A model generated the notes under the pieces. The model ran no database searches. It was not told the origin of the DNA and saw nothing but the letters and a program-made list of their open reading frames with translations. From Cupriavidus sp. EM10 (lineage in GTDB: Bacteria; Pseudomonadota; Gammaproteobacteria; Burkholderiales; Burkholderiaceae): 64,000 nucleotides of DNA. The translations under genes and the position numbers were made by a program. Shown here one piece after another: positions 1 through 8,819 of this stretch. Positions within the stretch are counted from its first letter, which is position 1, and the number at the start of each line of letters is the position of its first letter. The stretch spans positions 2,170,001 through 2,234,000 of the forward strand of contig NZ_CP076060.1 of the NCBI RefSeq assembly GCF_018729255.1, given 5' to 3'.

Positions 1-704
1 TCCTGGCGGCCTTCGCGCTGCCCACGCTGCCGCGCGCCGCGATCAACGCGGTCGACTGGTTCGCCCTGCTGTTCTTCACGATCTTCGGCGGCACGGTGTG
101 GTTCATGTGGATCGCCAAGACCACGGGATGGCCGCCGAAGGTGGCCAACAACGTGTTCCGCCAGATTCCTGGCTTCGAACACACGTTCACGATCAGCGCC
201 GTGGTCATCGCGCTGGCCGCCACCGTGGCCTGGGTGCTGGTCGTGCGCTGGCGGCTGTCGCGTGCCCCCAAGCAGATCTGGCGCCCCGTGGTGATCTCGG
301 CCGCCGGCACCACGTTGATGTGGGTCATGGCGATGACGCTGTGGCTGCCGTCGATCAACTACGGCAAGACCTATCGCGACGTGGCCAAGGCGGCCGCGCT
401 GGCGCTGCCCTCCACGTACGAGTGCGTGCAGCCGATCCGGATGGGCGACGCGCAACTGGCGTCGTTTGCGTATTTCGGCCGGATCCGCTTTGGCGGCCCC
501 GGCGACGGCTGCGACGTGCTGCTGCGCCACGACGCCGTGGACTATGGCGCCCCGAGCAATGTCTCGCATTTCGAGTGGCGCCTGATCTGGGAAGGCCGGC
601 GCCCGGCCGACCGTGACGAGCGGTTCCGCCTGTATCGACTGGTCGATACTTCGCAAGTCAAGCCCGCGCCGGCGCCGTCGCGCCGGCGCCTGCCACGGCA
701 GTAA
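1..704 (+). CDS. Glycosyltransferase family 39 (ArnT/PMT-like) protein, C-terminal part
   Basis: The frame is open from base 3 and ends at TAA 702-704, so the start lies left of the window; 233 codons are visible. The fragment begins with hydrophobic helices (about residues 19-35, 60-82 and 98-115 of the fragment) followed by a soluble C-terminal domain ending in a basic Ala/Pro/Arg tail. Multi-helix membrane part plus periplasmic tail fits the C-terminus of a lipid-linked sugar transferase of the ArnT type, which would modify lipid A or other envelope glycans. No catalytic residues lie in the visible part, so the family call rests on general resemblance. The next gene starts 84 bases downstream on the same strand. 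Confidence 0.5.
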   Translation, partial: LAAFALPTLPRAAINAVDWFALLFFTIFGGTVWFMWIAKTTGWPPKVANNVFRQIPGFEHTFTISAVVIALAATVAWVLVVRWRLSRAPKQIWRPVVISAAGTTLMWVMAMTLWLPSINYGKTYRDVAKAAALALPSTYECVQPIRMGDAQLASFAYFGRIRFGGPGDGCDVLLRHDAVDYGAPSNVSHFEWRLIWEGRRPADRDERFRLYRLVDTSQVKPAPAPSRRRLPRQ

Positions 705-788
705 TCCCTTCCATCCTGCGGACGGCCAGTCGTCCGCGAACGCTGTCCCGGCCGTCGCGCCGGGCATGCCCCCAACCCACCATCCACG

Positions 789-2162
789 ATGAGCAGCGCG
801 CTGCAGGATCTTCGTCGCATCGTTCACCTGGCCGCCCCTGTACTGGTCGGGCAACTGGCCGTGATCGCCTTCGGCGTCACCGATACCATCATGGCCGGCC
901 GCGCGTCGGCCGCCGACCTGGCCGCCGTCGGGCTGGGCGGGTCGATCTACGTCACCGTCTATATCAGCCTGATGGGCGTGCTGCAGGCGCTCGCGCCGGT
1001 GGCCGGGCAGCTCTACGGCGCCGGACGCACGGCCGAGATCGGCGTCGAAGTGCGCCAGGCGGCATGGCTCGGCCTGGCGCTGGCCATCCCCGGGATGCTG
1101 CTGTTGCTGTTCCCGGGCCCGCTGCTGGCTTTTGCGAAGGCGCCGCCCGAACTGGTGGACAAGGCATCGCGCTATCTCCATATCGTGGCGTTCGGCTTGC
1201 CCGCAGGGCTGGGGTTTCGGATTTATATGGCGCTGAACAACGCGCTGTCGCGGCCGATCATGGTCACCGTGCTGCAGATTGCCGGCCTGATGCTCAAGGT
1301 GCCGCTCAACGCGTGGTTTATCCACGGCGGTTTTGGCGTGCCAGCGATGGGGGGCCCAGGGTGCGCGCTGGCTTCCACGCTCATCACGTGGACGTGGTGC
1401 CTGTCCGGGTTGGTCATCCTGCGATTTGGACCCGCTTATCGGCCGCTGGCGATTTTTGCTCGCTGGGAGTGGCCGCGATGGGATCGCATCCGTCCGCTGC
1501 TGCGGCTCGGTGTGCCGATGGGGCTGACCTACCTGATCGAGATCACCTCGTTCACGCTGATGTCGATCTTCATCACGCGACTCGGCACGGAAACGCTGGC
1601 CGGGCATCAGATTATCGCCAATCTGAGCGCGGTGGCCTACATGATGCCGCTGTCGCTGTCGATCGCGACGTCGACGCTGGTGGCGCAGGCCATCGGCGCC
1701 CGCGACATGCTCGGCGCGCGGCGCATCGGCTGGCGCGGCATCCGGTTTGGCGCCAGCCTGGCGCTGGTCACCGGCGCCCTGCTCTGGCTGCTTCGCGAGC
1801 CGCTGCTGCACGCCTACGCCAAGGACCCGGCCGTCGTGGCCAAGGCATTGCCGCTGATGCTGTTCGTGGCGTTCTACCAGGCCTTCGACGCCGTCCAGGT
1901 CATGAGCGCCTTTATCCTGCGCGCCTACAAGATCGCGCTGATCCCGACGCTGATCTACGCCGGCTCGCTATGGGGCGTCGGCCTCGGCGGTGGTTACGTG
2001 CTCGGTTTTGGGCTGATCGACGGCATGCCGGCCTTCACGCGCGGCGCGGCCGGCTTCTGGATGGCCAACAGCATCAGCCTGGCCATCGCCGGCACGCTGC
2101 TGGTGCGGTATTTCAGGCAGGTGAGCCGGGTGAAGGTTGGGGAATCGGGGAAGGTGGCGTGA
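789..2162 (+). CDS. MATE family multidrug/Na+ antiporter
   Basis: The 457-residue protein is a polytopic membrane protein of the size usual for MATE (NorM-like) exporters, which swap Na+ or H+ for cationic drugs across the inner membrane. The N-terminal half shows the typical wording LAAPVLVGQLAVIAFGVTDT with a Gln-Asp pattern in helix 1, and the two halves repeat the same layout of about six helices (the second half begins near residue 240, PLLRLGVPMGLTYLIE). ATG 789 gives an N-terminus that runs straight into helix 1. It appears to be a single gene; the next feature downstream is the tRNA terminator. Substrate cannot be inferred. Confidence 0.9.
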   Translation: MSSALQDLRRIVHLAAPVLVGQLAVIAFGVTDTIMAGRASAADLAAVGLGGSIYVTVYISLMGVLQALAPVAGQLYGAGRTAEIGVEVRQAAWLGLALAIPGMLLLLFPGPLLAFAKAPPELVDKASRYLHIVAFGLPAGLGFRIYMALNNALSRPIMVTVLQIAGLMLKVPLNAWFIHGGFGVPAMGGPGCALASTLITWTWCLSGLVILRFGPAYRPLAIFARWEWPRWDRIRPLLRLGVPMGLTYLIEITSFTLMSIFITRLGTETLAGHQIIANLSAVAYMMPLSLSIATSTLVAQAIGARDMLGARRIGWRGIRFGASLALVTGALLWLLREPLLHAYAKDPAVVAKALPLMLFVAFYQAFDAVQVMSAFILRAYKIALIPTLIYAGSLWGVGLGGGYVLGFGLIDGMPAFTRGAAGFWMANSISLAIAGTLLVRYFRQVSRVKVGESGKVA

Positions 2163-2250
2163 AGGCCGCATTCCTTTGAGGATACAGCAGAATCCCTTCT
2201 CGCCCCGCCGGGAGCTGCGCAGGCAGCTCCCTCCGCTCCGCATGGACGAA

Positions 2251-2276
2251 AAAAAGCCTGCTTGCGCAGGCTTTTT
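2251..2276 (-). terminator. Rho-independent terminator of the tRNA cluster
   Basis: Stem aaaaagcctgc / gcaggcttttt with a TTGC loop. It has A/T runs on both sides, so it can stop the leftward tRNA transcript and also rightward transcription from the MATE gene. Confidence 0.8.
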
Positions 2277-2281
2277 AAAAT

Positions 2282-2358
2282 TGGCGGAGCGGACGGGGCT
2301 CGAACCCGCGACCCCCGGCGTGACAGGCCGGTATTCTAACCAACTGAACTACCGCTCC
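2282..2358 (-). tRNA. tRNA-Asp (GTC), copy 2
   Basis: 77 nt including an encoded CCA. Acceptor stem GGAGCGG/CCGCTCC, anticodon loop CTGTCAC with anticodon GTC, T-loop GGTTCGAGCC. It is last in the second Ala-Glu-Asp unit and identical in sequence to the copy at 2849-2925. Confidence 0.97.
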
Positions 2359-2420
2359 GTTTTCTGCTGTTACCCGGAAATCCCGGCTAACCGCTAGGCG
2401 TATGATTACGCCCGGCTGTT

Positions 2421-2496
2421 TGGCGTCCCCTAGGGGATTCGAACCCCTGTACTCACCGTGAAAGGGTGATGTCCTAGGCCTCTAGACGAAGGGGAC
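2421..2496 (-). tRNA. tRNA-Glu (TTC), copy 2
   Basis: 76 nt with encoded CCA. Acceptor stem GTCCCCT/AGGGGAC, anticodon loop CTTTCAC with anticodon TTC. Identical in sequence to the copy at 2991-3066. Confidence 0.97.
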
Positions 2497-2606
2497 AGAA
2501 ATCTGTTGCAAGCAACGTCTTCCGTCGTTTGCTGCGAAGTCCGGCATTCTACCAGAATTTCCGCAACTTGAAGCAACTTTTACTACGCCAGTTGCTTCCC
2601 AATTCT

Positions 2607-2682
<76 letters not shown>

Positions 2683-2727
2683 AAATACTTCTCACTGCTT
2701 ATAATCGCTGCGACTTGCGAGACAGCG

Positions 2728-2756
2728 ATTATATTTTGATTTTTCGAAGCCAACAA
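2728..2756 (-). promoter_or_regulatory. Predicted sigma70 promoter of tRNA unit 2
   Basis: On the minus strand TTGTTG (2756-2751), 17-base spacer, TATAAT (2733-2728), about 45 bases ahead of tRNA-Ala. The -10 lies in a perfect 10-base inverted repeat (2701-2710 ataatcgctg, 2723-2732 cagcgattat). The GC-rich bases after the -10 resemble the discriminator of stringently controlled promoters. Confidence 0.55.
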
Positions 2757-2817
2757 CATTGGCTTCGGGTAAATCAAAAGATGATTATCGGATAATCACC
2801 TCTCACCCAAATAAAAA

Positions 2818-2841
2818 CCCGCTTGGTTTCACCCAAGCGGG
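2818..2841 (-). terminator. Terminator of tRNA unit 1
   Basis: Stem cccgcttgg/ccaagcggg with a short loop, followed on the minus strand by a T-rich run (bases 2817 down to about 2809). It lies directly after tRNA-Asp copy 1, so the two tRNA units are probably separate transcripts. Confidence 0.75.
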
Positions 2842-2848
2842 CTCAGTC

Positions 2849-2925
2849 TGGCGGAGCGGACGGGGCTCGAACCCGCGACCCCCGGCGTGACAGGCCGGTA
2901 TTCTAACCAACTGAACTACCGCTCC
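2849..2925 (-). tRNA. tRNA-Asp (GTC), copy 1
   Basis: 77 nt including CCA, same sequence as 2282-2358; anticodon GTC. Last gene of the first unit. Confidence 0.97.
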
Positions 2926-2990
2926 ATGTTGGTTGCTGCCCGAAGCTTCGCTCCGGACAGCCAACTGGACGAATGATTACGTCCAATATT

Positions 2991-3066
2991 TGGCGTCCCC
3001 TAGGGGATTCGAACCCCTGTACTCACCGTGAAAGGGTGATGTCCTAGGCCTCTAGACGAAGGGGAC
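2991..3066 (-). tRNA. tRNA-Glu (TTC), copy 1
   Basis: 76 nt including CCA, same sequence as 2421-2496; anticodon TTC. Only 8 nt separate it from tRNA-Ala upstream. Confidence 0.97.
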
Positions 3067-3074
3067 AGAAACTT

Positions 3075-3150
<76 letters not shown>

Positions 3151-3211
3151 ATAGTGACTGCCATTTACTACTGCTTGCCGCCAGATTAACTTCGTTTCTG
3201 GCGAAGCGGCG

Positions 3212-3239
3212 ATTATAAATCAATCACCATCTTTTGCAA
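3212..3239 (-). promoter_or_regulatory. Predicted sigma70 promoter of tRNA unit 1
   Basis: Minus strand TTGCAA (3239-3234), 16-base spacer, TATAAT (3217-3212) followed by CGCCGC. It lies between the end of gltX and tRNA-Ala, so the tRNAs need not depend on gltX read-through. The remainder of 3151-3358 shows no gene. Confidence 0.6.
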
Positions 3240-3358
3240 GCCCCTTTTTCCGGCTTTTCAACCGGGCCGCTTGACTTGCGTCGTGCAGCAGGGAGAACGA
3301 GATTATGCTGAAGTCTCGGCCTGAGCGCAAGCCCTTGCCAAGACATTTCTGCACATTT

Positions 3359-4755
3359 TTATGCGGCAGCCAGGCGGCGCAGCACCGTATCGCGGCCGAA
3401 CAGTTCCAGCACGGCGTCGATGCTCGGCGTCTGCAGCTGTCCAGCCACCAGCAGGCGTACCGGCATGGCCAGCTTGGGCATCTTCAGGCCGAACTCGGCC
3501 AGCACGGCCTTGAACGTGGCGTTGATGGCTTCGCGCTTCCACTCGGGCAGCGCGGCCAGCTGCGTTGCCAGCGCCTGCAGCGCCGGGCGGATCTCGTCGG
3601 TCAGGTGCTCGGCCTTCAGCGCCGCGTCGGCCTGCGGCTCGCCGCGATAGAACAGCATCGCGGTCTGGGCCACGTCCTTCAGCGTGTTCGCACGGTCCTT
3701 GACCAGCGCGACCACCCCACCAGGTCCACGCCCTCCACCTTGCCGCCCAGCGCCTCGATGAACGGGCGCGTCAGGTCGGCCAGGCGCGCGTTGTCGCCGG
3801 TCTTGATGTAATGGTTGTTCAGCCAGGCCAGCTTTTCCGGGTTGTATTGCGCCGGCGACTTGCCCAGGTGATCCAGGTCGAACCATTCCACGAACTGCTC
3901 GCGCGTGAAGATCTCGGCGTCGCCGTGCGACCAGCCCAGGCGGGCCAGGTAGTTCAGCACGGCCTCGGGCAGGTAGCCTTCGTCGCGGTAACCGGTCACG
4001 GGCATCGCGCCGTGGCGCTTGCTCATCTTCTCGCCCTGCTCGTTCAGCACGGTCGGCAGGTGGGCGTACACCGGCACGTCACCGCCCAGCGCACGGATGA
4101 TGTTGATCTGGCGCGGCGTGTTGTTGACGTGGTCGTCGCCACGGATCACGTGCGTGATCTTCATGTCGAGATCGTCGATCACCACGCAGAAGTTGTAGGT
4201 CGGCGTGCCGTCGGGACGGGCGATCACCAGGTCGTCGAGCTCTTCGTTCGAAATCTCGATGCGGCCCTTCACGGCGTCATCCCACACCACGCTGCCGCCT
4301 AGCGGATTCCTGAAACGCACCACGGGCTGCACGCCAGCCGGCGGCTCGGGCAGCGTCTTGCCCGGCTCCGGGCGCCAGAAGCCGTTGTAGCGCGGCTTTT
4401 CGCCGGCGGCGCGCTGGGCCTCGCGCAGCGCGTCCAGCTCTTCCGTGCTCATGTAGCAGTGGTAGGCCATGCCGTTGTCCAGCATCTCGCGCACGACTTC
4501 GCGATACCGGTCCATGCGCTGCATCTGGTAGAACGGACCCTCGTCGATGTCGAGATCGAGCCAGGCCATGCCTTCCAGGATCACGTCGACCGCTTCCTCG
4601 GAAGAACGCTCGACGTCGGTATCCTCGATACGCAGGATGAAGTCGCCCTTCATGCGGCGGGCAAATGCCCACGGGTAGAGCGCGGAGCGGATGTTGCCAA
4701 GGTGGATGAAGCCGGTCGGGCTCGGCGCGAAGCGGGTGCGGACGCGTTGTGTCAT
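3359..4755 (-). CDS. gltX: Glutamate--tRNA ligase (one frameshift in this sequence)
   Basis: Cytoplasmic class I synthetase that charges tRNA-Glu. The N-terminal part reads [17 protein letters not shown] (HIGH-type motif) and the KMSKS motif appears as KMSKRHG near residue 240. The frame breaks near residue 345: after GVDLV the frame shifts, and the correct C-terminus ([20 protein letters not shown] onwards) continues one base off. The gap is consistent with one base missing in the CCCC run at 3715-3718; adding it gives 465 residues, normal for bacterial Glt[13 protein letters not shown] at 4755 is the likely start; an upstream TTG (4770) also exists. The gene lies upstream of two tRNA-Glu genes on the same strand. 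An essential gene is unlikely to be truly broken. Confidence 0.93.
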
Positions 4756-4829
4756 GGTCGGGAGAAACAAAAAAGCCCACGCACAAAGGCGCGCAGGCCG
4801 GATTTCGCTGAACTTTCGTTGGACGCTGC

Positions 4830-4835
4830 ATTATA
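4830..4835 (-). promoter_or_regulatory. Probable -10 box for gltX
   Basis: A perfect TATAAT on the minus strand, about 75 bases before the gltX ATG. No good -35 match is visible at 16-18 bases, so confidence is limited. Confidence 0.4.
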
Positions 4836-4971
4836 CGCCCTGCCCGATTCCAGTCTGGCCACGGAATCATTTATGCTTGCCAGCGGTCTGAAACAGGCTG
4901 CGCACTACTTCAGGCGCTGCTCGGCCTCCTCGATGCCCGGCACATCACTTCCGCATTCTTTTTCCACCTCG

Positions 4972-5919
4972 ATGCAACGACGACTTTTCCTTGGCGCCTC
5001 GGCCGCCACGCTGCTGGCAGCCTGCTCGTTCGGCCCGAAGCCGACTACACCGGCCACGCCGACCACCGCGGCCGTGCCGCCCGTTGCCGCGCCGCCCCGG
5101 CCGGTCCGTATCGGGCTGGCCCTGGGCGGCGGCGCCGCGCGTGGCTTTGCCCATATCGGCGTCATCAAGGCTTTGGAAGCCCAGGGCATTCATCCTGATA
5201 TCGTCACCGGCACCAGCGCGGGTTCGGTGGTGGCGGCGCTCTACGCCACCGGCATGGACGGCTTCCAGCTCAACAAGCTGGCGCTGACGATGGACGAGGC
5301 CGCCATCGCCGACTGGGCCCTGCCCTTCGGCACCAAATTTGGTGGCTGGCTCAAGGGCGAAGCGCTGCAGAACTACGTGAACCGCCTGGTCAAGAATCGC
5401 CCGATCGAGGCCATGAAGCTGCCGCTGGGCATCGTGGCCACCGATCTGAAGACGGGCGGGCGCATCGTGTTCCGGCGCGGCAATACCGGCCAGGCCGTGC
5501 GCGCGTCCAGCAGCGTGCCCGGGGTGTTCCAGCCGGTGTCGATTGCCGGCCATGACTATGTCGACGGCGGCCTGGTGGAGCCCGTGCCGGTCGACGCGGC
5601 GCGCGAGATGGGTGCCGAGTTCGTGATCGCCGTGAATATCTCGGCCGATCCGTCGAACCAGAAGAACAATGGGCAAAGCGGCGTGCTGCTGCAGACCACC
5701 GCCATCATGGGCCAGTCGATCAACCGCATGGCGCTGTCCCGCGCCGACATCGTGATCCGCCCTGACCTGCCCGACATGGGCGGCAGCGACTTCGCGTCGC
5801 GCAACCGGGCCATCCTGGCCGGAGAGCAGGCGACTTCGGCCGTGATCGGTGCGCTGCGCGAGAAACTGGCGGCGGCGCGACTGCGTCCTGCGGCAGCGGG
5901 CACCGTGGCTGGCCAATAG
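4972..5919 (+). CDS. Patatin-like phospholipase family lipoprotein
   Basis: 315 residues with an N-terminal lipoprotein signal (MQRRLFLGASAATLLAAC, lipobox LAAC) and a Pro/Thr/Ala linker to about residue 42. The patatin domain follows: oxyanion loop GGGAARGFAHIG (about 52), nucleophile elbow GTSAG (about 79-83, catalytic Ser) and DGG (catalytic Asp, about 200). These are the Ser-Asp dyad enzymes that hydrolyse acyl esters of phospholipids; this one should be membrane-anchored in the periplasm. An in-frame ATG at 4933 would disrupt the signal peptide, so 4972 is preferred. Related to RssA/YchK-type proteins, but no substrate can be named. Divergent from gltX. Confidence 0.88.
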   Translation: MQRRLFLGASAATLLAACSFGPKPTTPATPTTAAVPPVAAPPRPVRIGLALGGGAARGFAHIGVIKALEAQGIHPDIVTGTSAGSVVAALYATGMDGFQLNKLALTMDEAAIADWALPFGTKFGGWLKGEALQNYVNRLVKNRPIEAMKLPLGIVATDLKTGGRIVFRRGNTGQAVRASSSVPGVFQPVSIAGHDYVDGGLVEPVPVDAAREMGAEFVIAVNISADPSNQKNNGQSGVLLQTTAIMGQSINRMALSRADIVIRPDLPDMGGSDFASRNRAILAGEQATSAVIGALREKLAAARLRPAAAGTVAGQ

Positions 5920-5945
5920 GATCATAGGGAGAGGCCGCTCGGCGG

Positions 5946-6018
5946 GTGTCACATGTCCTGTCACATGAGATGCCGGGGCTGACAGAAACCGTCACCCACC
6001 TGACAGGCCATGTCACAC
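5946..6018. repeat. Cluster of TGTCA/TGACA motifs
   Basis: Within about 72 bases between two convergent genes there are two direct copies of tgtcacatg (5947-5955 and 5959-5967, 12-base period), tgacag (5980-5985 and 6001-6006) and tgtcacac (6011-6018). This density is far above chance and may be a regulator binding region. No gene obviously needs it here. Confidence 0.45.
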
Positions 6019-6076
6019 TTTAGTGGGGTATAGGTATCAAGACATGGCGACGGAAAAACGCCGCAAGCAATAAAAA

Positions 6077-6100
6077 AGGACTGCCGGAGCAGTCCTTTCT
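6077..6100. terminator. Bidirectional terminator
   Basis: Stem aggactgc/gcagtcct with a short loop, A run before it (6070-6076) and T run after it. It serves the leftward NlpC/P60 gene (stop at 6120) and any rightward transcript from the 5920-6076 interval. Confidence 0.8.
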
Positions 6101-6119
6101 ATTTTGCGCGAACGATGCC

Positions 6120-6794
6120 TCAACCACCAAACATCGTACGGCCCTGGGCATTCGGATCGAAGCGCTTGAGCGTCTCGATCATGCTGCCGGTGCTTTCCAC
6201 CGAGCCACGGGCCGAATCGTCGATGCGGCGGGCGCCGTTGTAGCGCGTGACCCAGTACGACGCACGCATGTCGTCAACGCGGATCTTGCTACCGGTGGAC
6301 GGTGCGTGCACGAACTTGTTGTCGCCGATATAGATGCCGACGTGCGAGAACGTGTGGCGCATCGTGTTGAAGAACACGAGATCGCCAGGCCGCAGCTCGT
6401 TGACCGCCACGGTGGTGCCCACCTGGCTCATTTCGACGGAACGGCGCGGCAACATGAAGCCGAAGGTGTCGTTGAACACGTAGCGGACGAAGCCGCTGCA
6501 GTCCAGACCCGATTCGGGGCTGTTACCGCCGAAGCGATAACGCACGCCAATCAGGCCCAGCGCGTTCATGACCAGGTCGCCAGCCTTGCTGGCGACGTTG
6601 CTGGTGGAGTTCATCACCGACGACAGCAAGCCGCGCTTGCCTTCCGGATGCGAGTCCGCTTCTACACGGGCTTCGATCCGGGCGTCGGGGTCCTTGAACA
6701 CCGTATCCGCCAGCACTCCATTCGACACAGTCGCACCGCAGGCAATGGCAATTCCGATAGCGGCGCGCGCCAGGGAATGAAGTACCGTTTGCAT
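6120..6794 (-). CDS. NlpC/P60 family peptidoglycan endopeptidase
   Basis: 224 residues with an N-terminal signal peptide (MQTVLHSLARAAIGIAIACG... cut near residue 30). The NlpC/P60 domain holds the catalytic cysteine in GLDCSGFVRYVF, the first histidine in FSHVGIYIGDN and a second in KFVHAPSTG, the Cys-His-His set of murein endopeptidases that cut D-Glu-type stem peptide bonds in the periplasm. Start ATG 6794 has GGAGAG a few bases upstream; an in-frame extension to 6965 would place sequence before the signal peptide and is rejected. Monocistronic, with its own promoter and terminator. Confidence 0.9.
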   Translation of the reverse strand: MQTVLHSLARAAIGIAIACGATVSNGVLADTVFKDPDARIEARVEADSHPEGKRGLLSSVMNSTSNVASKAGDLVMNALGLIGVRYRFGGNSPESGLDCSGFVRYVFNDTFGFMLPRRSVEMSQVGTTVAVNELRPGDLVFFNTMRHTFSHVGIYIGDNKFVHAPSTGSKIRVDDMRASYWVTRYNGARRIDDSARGSVESTGSMIETLKRFDPNAQGRTMFGG

Positions 6795-6978
6795 TGGCTC
6801 TCCTGATGATCGGACAAATCTGACCGGCTTGTCAGACATAGCCGGACAGCATGAAAACATCAGGGCGGAACGTACGCAAGAAGTACGCCAGCGCGACTGC
6901 ACCAGCCGCGTGCAACATCGACCTTCCCCAAGGCCTGCATGCGGCGGACGAACCACCCCCGACAAAACTTATCGCGGG

Positions 6979-7008
6979 ATAGTAAAGTACCCACCCTTGA
7001 CATGTCAA
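6979..7008 (-). promoter_or_regulatory. Predicted sigma70 promoter with palindromic -35, upstream of the NlpC/P60 gene
   Basis: Minus strand TTGACA (7008-7003), 18-base spacer, TACTAT (6984-6979). The -35 lies inside the perfect palindrome ttgacatgtcaa (6997-7008), a possible operator. It implies a leader of about 175 nt before ATG 6794. The remaining interval 6795-7141 holds no convincing gene. Confidence 0.55.
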
Positions 7009-7141
7009 AGATGGTTACAACTTTCCCGCAAAGCGCCAGCAAATCAATGAATTAGCGTAAAAAACGTATTCTGATTCTCGGATGCTTTATAAAGAATCCG
7101 TGTTACTTCAGCTTGACAAAGCGCGCTGCAATGCACATCAG

Positions 7142-8819
7142 TCAGGCCGCTCCCAATTGCGCCGCGGCCATCAGCTTTCTTGTATACGGGTGTTGGGGCG
7201 CGCCGAGTACGGTTTCGGTCTCGCCCGATTCCACGACTTCACCGTTTTTCATGACGATGACTCGGTGCGCCATCGCACGGATCACGGCCAGATCGTGGCT
7301 GATGAACAGATAGCTGAGGTTGTACTTGTGTTGCAGCTGTGACAGCAGCGCCAACACCTGCTGCTGGATCGAGACATCAAGTGCCGAAGTCGGCTCATCC
7401 AACACCAGCACCTGGGGTTTCAGGATCAAAACGCGGGCAATGGCGATACGCTGACGCTGCCCACCCGAGAACTCGTGCGGGTAGCGGCCCAGCGCCGTAC
7501 GATCAAGGCCCACCTCCCGCAGCGCCTCGATCACGCGCTCGCGCATTGCCTGCCTGGTCAGACCGGGCTGATGCAGCGCCAGCCCCTCGCCCACGATCTG
7601 TTCGATCGTCATGCGGGGGACAGCGAGCCGAACGGGTCCTGGAAGACCACCTGCATGCGCTTGCGCAGCGAACTGCGCTCCTTTTGCGTGCATGCGTCGA
7701 AGCTGCGGCCCAGGAACTGGATCGCCCCGCTGCTCTTGCGCTGCAGCGCCAGCACCGCGTGGGCCAGCGTGGTCTTGCCAGAGCCCGACTCGCCGACGAT
7801 GCCAACGGTCTCGCCCTCGCGCAACTGCAGCGTGACGTCCTTGACCGCGGCGAAGGCGTCCTTGCCGAACCAGCCGGCTATCCCGGCACGCTTCTTCTGA
7901 TAGGTGACGCACAGCGCGTCGGTTTCCAGCAGCACCGGTGCCAGCGGCACCAGCGGCAGCACCTCGCGCCGGGGCCGGCTGTCGATCAGCTTGCGCGTGT
8001 ACGGATGATGCGGGTTGGCGAAAACCTCGGCGGTCTCGCCGGTTTCCACCAGCACACCCTTTCCATGACGCCCACGCGCTGCGCGAACGCGCGCACCATG
8101 TTCAGGTCGTGCGTGATCAGCATCACGGCCATGCCGAACTCGGCCTGCAGGCTGCGCAGCAGGTCCAGGATCTGGGCGCGGATCGTGACGTCGAGCGCCG
8201 TGGTTGGCTCGTCCGCCAGCAGCAGCTTGGGCCGGCAGGCCAGCGCCATGGCGATCATCGCGCGCTGGCGCTGCCCGCCCGACAGCTGGTGCGGAAAACT
8301 GTTGAAACGGTTGGCCGCGTCGCTGATGCCCGTGCGCTCCAGCAGCGCGATGGCGCGGTCGCGCGCCGCGCGCCGGTCCAGGCCCTCGTGCAGCGCCAGC
8401 GTCTCCACGATCTGGTTGCCGATCGTGTAGAGCGGGTTCAGCGCCGTCATCGGCTCCTGGAAGATCATCGCGATCTCCGACCCGCGGATGCTTCGCATCT
8501 CGCGATCGGACACCTGCAGCAGGTCCTTGCCCTCGAAGCGGATGCTGCCGTGGTAGCGCGCGTCTTCCACCAGCCGCAGCATGGCCAGCGCCGTCACGGT
8601 CTTGCCGGAGCCCGACTCGCCCACCAGCGCATAGCGCTCGCCGGCACGCAGGTCGAAGCTGACGTCTCGCACCGCGCGCGTCGCGTGCTCGCCTTCGCCG
8701 AAGGTCACCGACAGGTGATCCACGCACATCAGCTTGGTGCCGGGCTCGGGAACATCCACCGGGTCAGGAAACACCGGGTTCAGCGCCGTTGCAGCATTCG
8801 CGGAGTTCGCAGCGCTCAT
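7142..8819 (-). CDS. yejF: ABC transporter ATP-binding protein, fused double ATPase, YejF-like (two frameshifts)
   Basis: Energises the YejABEF-type importer of oligopeptides and microcin C. Two ATPase modules in one chain: the first has Walker A GESGSGKT, signature LSGGQRQR and Walker B LLLADEPTT; the second has GESGSGKT, FSGGQRQR and VLVLDEPTS. Two breaks are present: after VGVME a base is missing in ttt/ccc at 8058-8063 (expected VGVMEKGVLVETGE), and after DPFGSLSP a base is missing in ggggg at 7615-7619 (expected SLSPRMTIEQ). Restoring both gives 559 residues, normal for the family. ATG 8819 overlaps the yejE stop (ATGA), indicating translational coupling. It is last in the operon. Confidence 0.9.

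Noticed and set aside
2137..2397. Open frame reading through antisense tRNA-Asp (contains AERTGLEPATPGVTGRYSNQ)
   Set aside because: This peptide is the well-known translation of an antisense tRNA gene, not a protein.
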